Positions 1 to 11,923 of a DNA stretch of 64,000 bases are shown here, piece by piece. This DNA is from Adineta ricciae (Eukaryota; Rotifera; Eurotatoria; Adinetida; Adinetidae). Numbering within the stretch: position 1 is the stretch's first letter; each line of letters starts with the position of its first letter. Position numbers and translations under genes: made by a program. The stretch is from the NCBI GenBank assembly GCA_905250025.1, contig CAJNOJ010000065.1:372001-436000 (forward strand). The letters run 5' to 3'. Below the pieces are notes generated by a model. The model saw only the letters and a list, made by a program, of their open reading frames with translations, searched no databases and was not told the origin of the DNA.

Positions 1-1007
1 ACGACGATGGCTGCTACAGCTACAGTTGCTGTTATTATTGTTGTTGTTACTGTTGATCCTCGTCGTTACAAGAAACAACCATAATAGAACGCTATTTTTT
101 TCTTTTGAAGTATTTCTATAAAAGAAAGCAACGAAGAAAATCATTTTCTTTTCTTTTACTCACTGTTCGGATAATGAACAAGTACGGCACTTCGAGAATT
201 TCTCTTTCTAATAATGGAAATCAATTGGGGAAAAAACAAAGCAACAAGTAGTCTTGCTTTCCATTTGATGGAAAGGCAAAGATAAGTTTTTAACAAATTT
301 TAATCGTTGAATCGTGCCCGACTCTTTGTTTTTTCCACTTGAAAACAAATGATTTTGTGCGAAAAGTGACAAAAGCAGAAATTCTTACAGTAATACTTAC
401 GCGAACAACTAATTCACTTGAAAACGTTGACGAGAGAGTCTCGATAAAACATCGAGCATTTTCAGAACGAGTCTCTACGAGAAAAGAATTCATTGGCATA
501 GATGAAAGAACAAAGTCTATCTTATCAACAGACGAAAAGTAAACAGAGATATCAAATGTTTTCAGTGGAATTTTGAATATTTCCTCTGATTGTCATTAAA
601 GTTTACTAAATGTTAGCTGGTTAAACATTGTTTTTGTATGATTCAATGTTTGATTAGGAACTTGTCGCCGTATGCCAGGAAACAGCCGCTTTCTCGGGAC
701 ATTGAAGGGCACATGGGTGAGTTCAAGTCATTGGAAAATCAGATGTTTAAAATTCATTTCTAGTTTTTCTTTTGTTTGAAAAGTCGTTTATTTAAGTGTG
801 TGTAATATACTCACGGATGAAAAAAGCAGCACTTTGGTAAGATTGCAATTACTTCCGAGTCATGCAATTGAGTTGAAAAAGGAGAAACTAACATTTCTTT
901 TTTCTAAAAATAAATATTCATATCGAAGTCATCACCTTTTATTCAAAATATTTGATAAAAAATAGAGGAAAAAAAAGAAAATGGAATGTTCAGAGATGTC
1001 ACCGGCA
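1..1007. other. Left-edge non-coding stretch, one possible orphan exon
   Basis: No gene is recognised. Most of it is AT-rich with T and A runs. A GC-richer block at about 660-710 sits between an AG and a GTGAGT and reads openly in one frame (NLSPYARKQPLSRDIEGHM), so it could be an exon of a gene that mostly lies outside the window. I do not recognise the peptide and found no matching neighbour exon. Open frames at 339-542 have no family resemblance. The 3' end of the MAP2K7 gene lies at its right border, so part of this is that gene's 3' flank. Confidence 0.4.
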
Positions 1008-2731
1008 TTATTGTGCGCGCTTTTGACGTGCTTTAGCGATTACTACTCGATACCATTCAGCAACATCAACCGGCTGTTCAGTTGATTGAACGAAAAATGG
1101 ATGAGACATTAATGGACCATATTTTGGACGTTGTTGGTAATCTTTGATTAAACTACGCAATGACACAAAGTTAGATAAACTGTTGAAGAAAAGTAGACAA
1201 TATTTACCAATTATTTACAAATGATCGAAAGTCATCAGAGAAGGAGAGATCAGCAGGTAATTGAGGTGGTTCTTCGGTCACAATACGGGACATTACATCA
1301 AAATCTGTTTGACAATTTGCATACGGATGTGCATTCGTTGCCAATTCAATCTGCGATTTACAAGAGAAAACATCTTGTTTAGTTAGGCAAATTAATTCTT
1401 TCTATTCATGGAAGCTCACCAATGCAATTCCCAAACTCCATATATCTGCCCGTATGTCATAATTAGGCTTATCTGCCACGGATGGACCGATCCGTTCCGG
1501 TGCCATGTACGCGGCACAACCAGCTTTTCTCGATTTTGCTTTTGATTCGACAAGTACTCCAGATATACCAAAATCGCATAGTTTTATATTTCCATTTTCG
1601 TCGATCAGTATGTTTGATGGTTTGACATCTAGTAAACATAATTCAATCGAAGTGAAGTTCTAGATCAAAACAAGCACCAACCTCGATGCATGACACCCTG
1701 TTTTTCTTTGAGATAGTTGAGAGCAGTTACAGTCTAGGATGAGGTATACGAATATACGTGATAGAGATACGTGAGAAAACTTACTGAATATGTTAGCTTG
1801 CCAAGGATAGATTCAGGTATAGGCTGTTTAATTAGTTTTAGAAGTTTATCGAAACAACATGCCATTAATTCCATACCTATCCAAACTTCCGTCTAAATTG
1901 TTGAATTAATCATACGATGAACACATCTATCTTTGAAAAATTCTCTCATTTACTTGTCGAATGAAATAACCAATACAGCGGACGATATGCGGAAAATTAT
2001 GACTTTTGTCCAGAACGTCTAAATCCATTATGATACGTTTATTATCCTCATCAGATACTGTTCGAGACATGACCTAAAATTATTCGATTGGGAATTGATT
2101 GTGAAAAGGCAATCGATGAGATCGTTACTTTCATGGCTAAAGTCATTTTACTAGGTTTGTGTTCCATTTTGAACACTTCACCACACGAGCCCACGCCAAG
2201 TAGACCGATTTTCACTATGTCCTTCTGTTCGATAAGTTGTCTCTAGAAAAACAGATGTACCATCGATAAAAATATAATAAAATACAAATATGATGAAGAT
2301 ACCTCTCCGTTAATATAAAATAAACCAGAATTCTGCACTATTTCTTGATATTTAGCACGTGTTTCCTCACTACAACACAACATTCATATATATAATTATA
2401 CATCTTCTTGTCTACCTTGTCAGATCTACAGCTGGTTGTGTCGATGAGATAGGCAAATTGATCGCACCTTTACGCATCGTCAACGATCCACCTAAATTAG
2501 TTGAATACACACATACATTGATATGTCAATCCTGTTCGGTGTCTTTTTCTCACTAGGCTTTGGTCTCTTTTTCACATCAGAATCTTGAGAAGGATTTCCA
2601 ATAATAGGAGTTAGTCTTCTTTCGAGATGTTCTATTTGAGTAGCTAGAGTGGAAATATCAAGATGATCATTATCTATGGATTTCGACGATGATGAAGATC
2701 GAGATAACATATTGGAAGGTGGAGTAGACAT
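1008..2731 (-). CDS. MAP2K7: Dual-specificity MAP kinase kinase 7 (JNK kinase)
   Basis: Cytoplasmic kinase that phosphorylates and activates JNK in stress signalling. It is read as about nine exons. Exon 1 is 2731-2554, the first intron is 2553-2492 (62 nt), and exon 2 is 2491-2416. The N-terminus is Ser-rich with a possible JNK docking site (MRKGAINLPI). The kinase core shows a glycine loop (GVGSCGEVF), the VAIK-type lysine in LAMKVM, HRDVKPSN, DFG, and an activation loop ESKAKSRKAGCAAYMAPE followed by YDIRADIWSLGI, which is diagnostic of MKK7 rather than MKK4 or MKK3/6. The C-terminus RPKYGPLMSHPFF matches the end of the kinase fold and the frame stops with TAA at 1008-1010. The start is the first ATG of the open first exon. 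A decayed partial copy of its 5' end lies just upstream. The subfamily call is strong; individual splice sites are by eye. Confidence 0.93.
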
Positions 2732-3229
2732 GTCGGTAGATGTTGTTGTTATTCTGCGCTAGTTACTCATTAAATTAAGTCTTTCAAAATCACTTGGTAT
2801 AAGTGTCAATGTCAACGAAAAGGTGAGAGCGCTACGGAAGTTGCACGAAAGAACAACAACAGTAGCGCAAAAGAACACTTTTTAGAGGTAAAAATCGAGC
2901 TTTTCATTCGTTACAATTGAATCAAAGTTTAACGAGACGCTTACTCGTCGAGTAGTTTTATTTGCGAAGAGAAGAAATAAATCAACTCGTTGATGAAAAG
3001 TACAGTATTGAACAAAAAATTGAAATTTGTATTGGTGCGAACCGATGATATTGTCATAGGTTATACACTACAAGTTGAATTATAACTATCAATAAGAGAT
3101 AGTTGTTTGTTTGTTTGTATCTATCTACCAGCATGTCTACACCGTTGGAACAACATATCCATGAGTCTTGCTAACCTTGAGCTACGAAAGAAGATCATTT
3201 AACTGTTTGAAATCAAGCAATCATATTCA
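2732..3229. other. MAP2K7 upstream region
   Basis: No gene is seen. This is the 5' flank and probable promoter of the minus-strand MAP2K7 gene. The part at about 2740-2930 has a diverged counterpart in the duplicate further right. A short GTTT run lies near 3103-3118. Confidence 0.4.
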
Positions 3230-3640
3230 ATTCTGTTGACAAAACCGATGAATTAATTACACTTCTATACAACACCAACAATCCGCCCAGATTGGCATGT
3301 TAATCATAGGCTCTAATCTCTTTTTCGACATCATGATCTTGAGTAAAACTTCCGATTATAGAAGATTTCTTCACGGTGTTCTACTGAGTTGCTCGACTGG
3401 AGATGTCAACCTAATCATTATATTTACGAACGATGTCGATGAAATAAACGTATTAATTATACTCTCTATCAGTCGCTTGATTTCCTTTTCCTAATGAATG
3501 GTGTGCATGTAAAGAGACATATGATAGCGCCATGACTGTTTCGTTGATACACGGCGACAGCAGCGCCGCAGAATGTATTTTAGAGGATAGGATGTCATTT
3601 CCTATTCGTTGTGATGAACTAGAATCAATCAGTTCTCTTG
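3230..3640 (-). pseudogene. Decayed partial tandem copy of the MAP2K7 5' end
   Basis: Reading in the same orientation as MAP2K7, 3250-3293 matches MAP2K7 exon 2 (about 2464-2500), 3300-3440 matches exon 1 (about 2553-2700), and 3540-3640 matches the 5' flank (about 2850-2930). The match is gapped, with many transitions. For example, AATTGATCGCACC in exon 2 corresponds to AATTAATTACACT here. The equivalent of the 62-nt first intron has shrunk to roughly 12 nt. No kinase domain is present and the frame is not kept, so it is a dead gene fragment. A regulatory role as a second promoter-like region cannot be excluded. Confidence 0.75.
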
Positions 3641-4165
3641 CGCTCGTCGTTGTAGCAGCTATCGTGTGTAAACTAACTTTTCACGTATAGATGAATTTCT
3701 TTTCTCATCGACCGTTTATCGACATCATCGTATAATTTATTAAATTCTCTTGTTTCTTTTCAAATCTATATGGTAAGACAGATATATATATATATTGTTT
3801 ATTTAAATAACGTAGAACAGTATAATCTTACATTTTTAAATGTGTTCCGTTATTAAACGAATTGCGTCGAAGAAAATAGTCGAGTAGAAAACTAACTGTT
3901 TACACAGAGATAATAAGAGAAAAAGAAATGACACTATAAATAGGTTTTGTATTTTGAGAGAAAAACGTGCTACGCAGAGCCATCAAAAATGACTACGCAT
4001 ATAACATTATCAAACGAACTATGTGAGTGTATTGACCGAATCGATATATTCAGCGAGTTATTTTTGTATTCGGCGCGTTATAATCATATGATGAGAAACT
4101 TGAAAATATTTTATTTTGATCTATCATTTTTTTTTCGAAGGTGTGACCTCGAATTTTGGAACACT
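3641..4165. other. Intergenic stretch between MAP2K7 copy and AMPK gamma
   Basis: AT-rich, with an AT dinucleotide run at 3783-3797. An open frame beginning at 3947 runs in frame into the AMPK gamma gene and could extend it N-terminally, but the peptide is not family-like. The region probably holds the AMPK gamma promoter and 5' leader. Confidence 0.4.
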
Positions 4166-6313
4166 ATGTCGGATAACTGTGTTGTTATTGAACCTGCAGT
4201 TTTACAAGTATGATTGTTACAGATAGTCAAATGAAATCAGGCATGATTTTTCTATGAAATAGGAACTTCGCACGAAACGAGCACGTCGTGATAGTTATCA
4301 ACGAATTAGTAAGTTGAATAGAAAGAGAAAAATGTTTTTTAACATCAGTCGTGATAATGCAAACAAACACATCCTAATTAGATTCGGGCGAAATCTATCA
4401 ATCGTTCTTTATGACGCATACATGCTATGATTGTATGCCGAAAAGTGGAAAAGTTCTTTTACTTGATGCACGTTTATCAATTCGCAAAGCTTTTTTTGCG
4501 CTTGTGTTCAATAACGTTCGCGCTGCGCTTGTCTGGCATGCACCAACATCATCAAATATTGGTTTAATTACCATAAGCGATTTTATTAATATGCTTATTG
4601 CTGCTTATGATACAAAATGGGTAAGAAGCTTTTCTCCAGGAACCCGAAGCGCATGCGTCAGAGATCGAAGATAAAGAAGATAGCCTCTTTAAGGTAATAT
4701 TAATGAATATATATATACGGAAAAGCAGTTCGAAGTGTGCACTCGAAATAGTCATGTAACAATTATATTCGGCTCATTGACTATAAATCTGTGTAGGCAA
4801 AATGATCTTTTATATCATCTGATGATGTAATATAACGCTAGACAATCAATTCAGTTTACCATTAACAGTTGTATGAGTATCGAATTACTTCATATGTAAT
4901 AATATATTCGATCGTTTTTATCAAGTTCTTTTTTTTAGAATAGCCTCGACACTTTAGAAACATCGTCGATTTTAGAATGGAAACAAGATTTACATAGAAA
5001 AAGTGGACTGACAGATGATCAATTGGGTTTAAATATTATTCATCTCGGTCCGGAGGACAAGTAAATACTTTTACTTTACATGAAATTTCTTCTCATGTGA
5101 ATTCATAGTTTGTACACGGCCATATTAACGAGTACTGAGCATAAAATTCATCGAATACCTGTTATTGATCCACTTACTCACGATTTTTTGTTTCTGATTA
5201 CAAATAAACGCATCCTGAAATTTCTCTATCTATTCGTATGTAATTTTCTCGATCAATTTCATTGGATTCTAAGCGATTGTTTCTCTTTGCAAGATATATG
5301 ATTTACCTCAACCGCCGTTCATTCATCAAACATTGGAAGAGCTAAAACTTGGCACTTACGAAAATCTAGTGTTGGTAAGACGTCGTAATCCATTTATCAT
5401 TGATATTCGTTGGAAAATAAAAACATTTTACTTTTCCTTTTGTCACTGACGGATTAGGAGAAAACAATAGAGAAGATCGACTCTCTGAGGAGTTTAAGAA
5501 TAACTTGGTGATTCATACATGTTCTGTATTCATCAAGGGAATGTCGTCAAAGAAAGGTTCATCATATTTATTTGAAAAACCATTCTTAATACAATCAACA
5601 CGAATAGATGAAAACATTTTTAAGTTGATTGACAGTCACACGAGTGTGGGATGCATCTACTGCTCAAAGGAACTTTCTTTCTTTCTTTCTTTCGTTTGTT
5701 TAGATTAATCTGCAAACGAAACTCATCGAAGTTCTTCGCATATTTCAAACGATTCGTATTTCTGCCTTACCTGTCGTTGATAATGAAAAACGCTTACGTG
5801 ATATCTATTCTAAATTCGATATAATGGTACGTGAAAATGTTCGATTTTGCTGTCGTCAATCTACTGTTGATTCATTTAGCATTTAGCTGCAACACGTACC
5901 TATGCCAATCTTGATGTTCCACTTTGCGATATACTTGGTGTAATTCATGATCAGAATACACATCAACTAGCGACATGTAAAATGGGCGATCAGTTATTCG
6001 AATTGATGGATAAATTCGTGACTCGAGAAGTAAATTCTTTTGTATAGGACTGGAACTTCTTCATCTCTTATTCTTTTTCTTCATTTGAGGTTCATCGATT
6101 GATTATAGTAGATGACGCTCAACATATTGTCGGTATTCTTTCTATGTCTGATCTCATGAGATTTCTCGTATCCAAATTTAAAAGTAATTAACGAACTCTT
6201 GTTATTTCGCTGATCATTTCTCTTTAGAATTAGATTCGACTCATTCGAATATATACGTGTCAAACGGACATTTAAGTGTACCGACGTGCGAAAGTGAACC
6301 GATGGATACTTGA
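4166..6313 (+). CDS. PRKAG: AMP-activated protein kinase, gamma regulatory subunit
   Basis: Nucleotide-sensing subunit of AMPK. It binds AMP/ADP/ATP through four CBS motifs and controls the cytosolic energy-stress kinase. All four CBS units are readable: CBS1 around NNVRAALVW and ITISDFIN; CBS2 around HKIHRIPVIDP and TNKRILKFL; CBS3 around ISALPVVDN and IYSKFDIM; CBS4 around VHRLIIVDD and ILSMSDLM. The His-Arg pairs used for nucleotide binding in mammalian gamma-1 are present in CBS2 and CBS4. The first exon is 4166-4207, with short introns except one of about 330 nt between CBS2 and CBS3. The N-terminus is short, as in gamma-1. The ATG at 4166 is chosen because the frame joins cleanly to later exons; an in-frame ATG at 3947 is an alternative. 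The junction near 4620 is unusual (see findings). The stop is TGA at 6311-6313. Confidence 0.93.
5673..5693. repeat. CTTT microsatellite in an AMPK gamma intron
   Basis: About five CTTT units sit directly before the acceptor of the CBS3 exon and act as an extended polypyrimidine tract. Confidence 0.7.
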
Positions 6314-7056
6314 CTTTTTCTAGCGGATGTTTTTATCAGTTATTAATTAATCTTTTTCCTTTGTTCTCGTTTTTTTTTCTTCCTAAAAATAGATTCCTTT
6401 TTTCTTTTAATCAAATGCAATATTTTCCTATTAAATTTGATTTTCTCGTTGAATAATTATTGATCGTTCTTTCTTCTTCTTCTTCTTCTTATTCCTTCGA
6501 ACTACGACCGATGATCAAGTTTTTTAACGCCTAGAAAAGCCCGCTTCATTCATAATTTCTTGTCAAATGACAAAAACAAAAATGAGATAACGATAAATGA
6601 TAATTTATTGTTCGCACAAGCAAACTGCCTTATTCGTTTTTCCCTTTGAGAATCATTCACTCTTATATTTATTCAATGCACCGTTTCTTTGCCTTCTGCT
6701 TCTTTTTTTTTTCTTTCTTGCTAACAACATTCTATTTTTCTGCGTATACATACAATGTCAAACCAAGGCAGTCAGCAGAAAAGAGAAAGGAAAAAAGAAA
6801 GCCGAAGTAACCCATATCTATCTGCTGTCGATCGTATTCGTTTATAAAAAAAAAAGTTGCGGCTGCTTTATAGTGAAAATGAGTATGACTGACGATTCTT
6901 TTTCCTACCTTCTCTTTCCTTCTCCGTTCTGTGACGTCAATCTTAAAAACGAACAATCATCGAGTGTAAAAGTTAAGAAATAGATCTGTTATGCATTTCT
7001 TTTTTTGTAGAAATTCTCGTTATTCATCAAGCATCTGTCAGCATTGAAGAAATTGG
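6314..7056. other. Intergenic, pyrimidine-rich
   Basis: AMPK gamma 3' flank and Rab27 5' flank. It contains a TTC run at about 6471-6490 and long T tracts. Open frames on both strands at 6597-6983 are built of low-complexity sequence and match nothing, so I do not call a gene. Confidence 0.5.
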
Positions 7057-8244
7057 ATGTCAATGGGCGAATCGATGATATCTCCGTCGATTGAATATGA
7101 TTATTTGATCAAGTTTTTAGCTCTAGGTGATTCTGGTGTCGGTGAGTTGTACTGACATATAATTCTTAGAAGAGTTTGTTTCTCTGCTTTAGGAAAAACG
7201 ACATTTCTCTATCAATACACCGACGGACAGTTCAATCCGAAGTTTATCTCGACCGTTGGAATCGATTTTCGTGAAAAACGTGTTGTTTACAAACCAAGAA
7301 CATCTCCAAATGCCAAACCATATCGAATTCATTTGCAACTTTGGGATACAGTAAGTTTCATCGAAGAAAAAGACATGAATTTTCATTCTGTTGTTTCTAT
7401 TTAGGCAGGACAAGAACGGTAACTTATTTTCAATTGAATATGAACTTTCGAACGAAGAAGAAACTTTCGTTTTAGTTTTCGCAGTTTAACAACTGCGTTT
7501 TTCCGTGATGCCATGGGCTTCATTCTAATGTTTGACTTAACATCTGAACAATCGTTTCTCAACGTACGCAATTGGCTTGCTCAATTACAATGTCATGCTT
7601 ATTGTGAAGATCCTGATGTGATATTAGTTGGTAATAAAGCTGACCGAGAAGAAGCTCGCGTCGTTTCACAATCACGTGCTAAGGAATTAGCCGATAAATA
7701 TTCTCTACCATACATTGAAACAAGTGCATTCACAGCACAAAATGTTAAAGAAACAATCGAAACATTATTAGAAAAAGTTATGATAAGAATGGAAAAAACG
7801 ATAGGTAATTATCAATTCAAGTCCTATGACTAGTTTTTGTTCGAGTATGACGAATAGCAAAAACATAGAAAATGAATTTCGTTCGCATGTAGTCTAATTG
7901 AATCTCATTCTAGCTCAGATTCATTTCATTAAAACAAAGTCTAAATTGCGTAAGTAACGGATTGATAAAGTTTCATTTATTTCGGAAGCATGTGGAGGAT
8001 TGATGCGAATATTTCATTTCATTTTTGCTTTCATTCGCAAAGAAGAACAGCATTTCTTCTACACCTGCATGATATTTTTTGAAAAAGGTTATACGAGAGC
8101 ATATGTTGATTACGTTAGACGACTTCATCTCATTATTCTTCAACCTGTGCTATTTTTTCTCACTCTCTAGATAAATCCATCTTTCCTGTACGACAACCAC
8201 CGGTCGTTTTACCGGGTGAAGAAAAAACCGGATGTGCATGTTGA
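7057..8244 (+). CDS. RAB27: Rab27-type small GTPase
   Basis: Membrane-traffic GTPase of the secretory-granule and lysosome-related-organelle type. The P-loop is GDSGVGKT, switch I is [14 protein letters not shown], followed by [22 protein letters not shown], then GNKAD and ETSA for guanine binding. The REKRVVY segment, the insert before HLQLWDTAG, and RNWLAQLQ are Rab27 hallmarks. The protein starts MSMGESMI before the [16 protein letters not shown] core; the first ATG at 7057 is used, and 7063 is an in-frame alternative. The last exon begins near 8171 and ends with CAC, a CXC double-geranylgeranylation motif, then TGA at 8242-8244. Five or six exons have short introns, the last intron being about 365 nt. 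Effector partners (Slp/Slac2 type) are inferred from the family. Confidence 0.94.
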
Positions 8245-9512
8245 AATGAATTTCTCGCGATGCTGTTTTTTTTTTCTTCAAAAGTGAATATCGTTCGATC
8301 TAATTATGATGCAATATGAATCTCTTTATTTTTCTTTCTGATAATGTTCTTCATACATGTTTCAGTATTGAATATCATGAAATCTTAATGTGTCTCTGTG
8401 CTTGTTTGTTTGATCTAATATTCGGTTTATTTTCTTCTTTCTTTCTTTTTTGTTTTGATGTTTTGAGTAACGACAAATTAATATACGATGTGCAGTCGCT
8501 CTTTTTCTCAATGACAAATTGTTTTATTTTGTTCTCTTTTTCGTTTTTCGTGTTCTTTTTAATGCAAAAAAAAAAGGAAAATTCGTATATTAGACAATAA
8601 ATCAAAATCAGCCAGTAAATAGCGATAAGAACGTAACAAATTTTCGGTGTAGTGGAAGATTAGTACTTCTCAGACGTATTGTGCAAACGCAATGAGTGAA
8701 TGACGAGGAAAATTGACAAACAATGAATAAGTATATCTCGAGTGAATTCGAGAATATTTAACTGAAAACGAGTTTATACATAAGCAGAACTCTGCTTGCG
8801 TTCGATGATCTAGAAGCTGAGATTGTCTTCGAAGACGAAATTGTCGTATTTGAGATAACAATTGTTTCATTGTGTGATTCTCAAATATCATCGACTGTGT
8901 GTACAAACGAATCAGACTAGATAGATTTCAATCATTCAGTCATGATGATTTGTTAGAATTCCTCGTTTGAATACTTTCCTTATTTTGCATTTCGATGATT
9001 GTTTCATTGTGTCCACCTTATTTTCATAGCATGTTAAATTATGAATAGTTTTTTTTATGCATCATATTCTGAAACAATTAGTTGTTTGCTGCAGCAATGG
9101 CGCACTCACATCAATTAACCATCCATATTACCGATATGTAGTTGTGTGTACTTTCACGATCGATGAATTTAACCACAAAATATATTCGTTCTACATGATT
9201 TGTTCTCGTGATGATTGTAATTGGTGATGAATAATTTCCCTGAAACTAGTGTGCGCATCTTTGCAGTCAGTGATCAAAATACCAAAATGTCATGAGACAT
9301 TAGTGCATTTGATATTACCTTTTAATTGACAGTAGCACGACTCCCGCATTTGAAAATGATGTTTTCGACCATATTCTTTACATGCGTTTGTTGTTTTCGA
9401 ATACAAGAAAACGACCATGAATACACATCAAGGTATGCTTTATCACGCGTAGCATATAAATAATCTGGCTAATGAGTAGTTACGTTTCTCTTTCACTCAC
9501 GTACATCTCGAC
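8245..9512. other. Intergenic between Rab27 and TIR gene
   Basis: No gene is recognised. The left half is very T-rich (8400-8600), and open frames there are compositional. The right half is ordinary AT-rich sequence and probably holds the promoter of the TIR-domain gene. Confidence 0.5.
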
Positions 9513-11923
9513 ATGGATAGCGACAAGTTTTCAGCGTTATTGGAAGGAGTGAAGAATAAGACGACTACCGTCGTAGATGTTTGTAAGAATTACAATGCAA
9601 ACAATTCGCCGCCAAAAATAACCGATGAGCAGTTTCAAAACGAGCTATTCTTCACAGAGCAGTTTGCCGGCGAACTGGGTGCGATTTTGCAATTTTGGTT
9701 TAGCGATGGCTCATTAGATGATGATCAAAAAGAAACGTTCGCAGCTTGCGCACAATTTCTTCTCAAATTAACTCAAGCTCAATCTAATAGTCACAACTGG
9801 TTGAAAGAACAAACAGCGTTGATTGATATCACAGAAAAATGTATAAACGAAATCGCTTCGTATGGTTATTACATCAGTGTTGGTGGTACTGAAGATCCCA
9901 ATTTGGAATCATTCGATTGGTTAATTCAAGCATTCGAGAAAGTTCGCTGTCTACAATTACTGCCTGTGCTTGTCAAAAGTGTTTCCAGTCGTTTCTACAC
10001 CGAAGCTATGTACCAATTGAGTGAAAAGAATGCTCTCGAGCTAAGTATAACCCAACATTTTCTTCTTGTAACCTGTCCAAATTACGTCTTAACATGCGGC
10101 TCGAAAAAACTTCACTGTTTAGAAATTGTTAATCGAATGTTAGCATATTACGAAGAAATCTATTCGGAATTTCTTCCACATATTACAGAATGGACTATCC
10201 CGGTGATGTTATGTCTAATGTATCCAATTAAATTCATTCTCTCGAACATTCGTTCATTATCATTTGAACAACGAAAAGTGATCTATGATATTATTCTAAC
10301 TATACTTTTAAATAAATCAACAGTCGACTCCAATATCGAACCTGTGCGTGTTAGTTTGATACACATATCACTCTGTTTACTAACAGAAATTATTCGATCA
10401 GACCAACGCATAGCAAATATGGTGAAGAATACCTCGGATAAGAAACCTGAATTGATACAAGTGCTAAATAATCTATCGAAAACGGGAAAATCGACTCAAG
10501 TCCAGAGTGAAGCGATTGCATTGAAATCTTTATTGATAACTGAAGAGGAGTTTCTTCAAGAGAACAAAGCGGGAGAAGTGACAAGTGTATTTTTGCAAAA
10601 TTTTAACAATGCGACTGAAGATGGAAACAGTGAACAGGTCGACGAGATTCTAAACGGACTTAAAGGTAAAAGTCATAGAAAACTCTTCTGATCGTAATTC
10701 TTCTTTTTTTAGTTTTGGTACAAAATGATGATGTGAAAAAAGAAATTATTAAACAAAACGGTCTACCACCGATTATCAAATATGCAAAGACAACAAACGA
10801 TAATCCACTACCACTTCAGATAACTTATGCGATGACGTTCAATAATGATGCAAAGAAAGTTATGATTGAAGACCAAGAATTTGTTGATCATATCAAACAA
10901 TTACGTGATTCGGAGAAGAAAGATATCTCAAAAGTAGCACATGGAATCGTCTGGAAATTAGAAGGAGAAGAACAGTTCAAAAAGAAAAGTGAAGAAAAAA
11001 AACAAGAGGAGACCGCTGAGGGAAAAAAACCGGATGCTGCAGATGACGGCAAGCGGCCTTTTAAGAACGATATCATGATATCCTATTGCTGGGCGCAAAA
11101 GCCTCTCTGTCATAAAATTCACGATCGTCTAGAGACCGATGGTTATAAGGTTTGGTTAGATCGAGACGAAATGCATGGATCGATTATCGAACGGATGGCC
11201 GAGGCAATCGAGCAATCGCAGTTCGTTCTCATTTGTATGTCAACTAACTATAAGAACAGTACGAACTGTAAGGCCGAAGCTGAATATGCATTCAATCGAA
11301 AGAGTAGTATTGTTCCGTTGATTGTCGAACCAAAATACAAAGCTGATGGATGGTTGGGATTCTTAGCTGGTTCAAAGATTTATGTCGATTTTGCGGAGAA
11401 GGAAGCTGAAGAGTTTGAAAAAGCGTACGAATCGTTGATTGATGAATTGAAGCGCAATGGGCTGGGAAGCACTGGTGATGAAGATCAACCGAAAAATCCG
11501 ACAACAACGCCTGTACCTGAACCTCCAAAACCTCCTGAGCAGCCTGAACCTCCTCCAATTCAAACAAAAGAATATCTCACACACGATTCAGCGGTATCTT
11601 GGGATGAAACTCATGTTTCGGAGTTCCTAATAGATAACAAACTCGATCAGTTAAAACACGCTTGCGAAGGAATGAATGGAGAGACTTTGTTGCAATTTTA
11701 TCAATCTTGTCAAACAGCGCCTGATAAAATGTACCCACTGGTGAATAATCCCAAAGAAGAACACCCGGTGTCTATGAACACGTTTTTCAAATTTATATCA
11801 ACGATGAAAAAACATCTACCGCCACCAGCTCAACCTAAAAAGGTTTATTTTCAATATGGTTTCATCTACCCACCAACGAAAGACGCGAACGATCAAAACA
11901 ATCAAGTTGGTCAAAAGAAATAA
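9513..11923 (+). CDS. ARM/HEAT-like, TIR and SAM-like domain protein
   Basis: Two exons (9513-10665 and 10713-11923) joined by a 47-nt phase-1 intron give 787 residues. Residues 1 to about 480 are helical and repeat-like (ARM/HEAT style), followed by a Lys/Glu-rich linker. A TIR domain spans about 503-630: it opens with NDIMISYCWA, has KVWLDRDEM in the BB-loop region, and carries NCKAEAEYA, where Glu573 sits at the position of the catalytic glutamate of NAD-cleaving TIRs such as SARM1. A Pro-rich linker (about 646-667) leads to a SAM-like region (about 679-753, WDETHVSEFLIDNKL). SARM1 has ARM-SAM-SAM-TIR, so this order (ARM-TIR-SAM) differs, and it should not be called SARM1. An innate-immune or NAD-consuming role is inference. 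An AATAAA lies at 11969-11974. Confidence 0.88.

Noticed and set aside
6597..6983. 128-codon plus-strand frame and its antisense partner upstream of Rab27
   Set aside because: Low-complexity Phe/Leu/Lys composition from T- and A-rich DNA, open on both strands, no family resemblance, and no supporting exons.
8316..8605. Overlapping hydrophobic frames on both strands
   Set aside because: Produced by T-rich sequence; the apparent membrane segment is compositional.
9513..11923. Naming the TIR gene SARM1
   Set aside because: Domain order and single C-terminal SAM-like region differ from SARM1.
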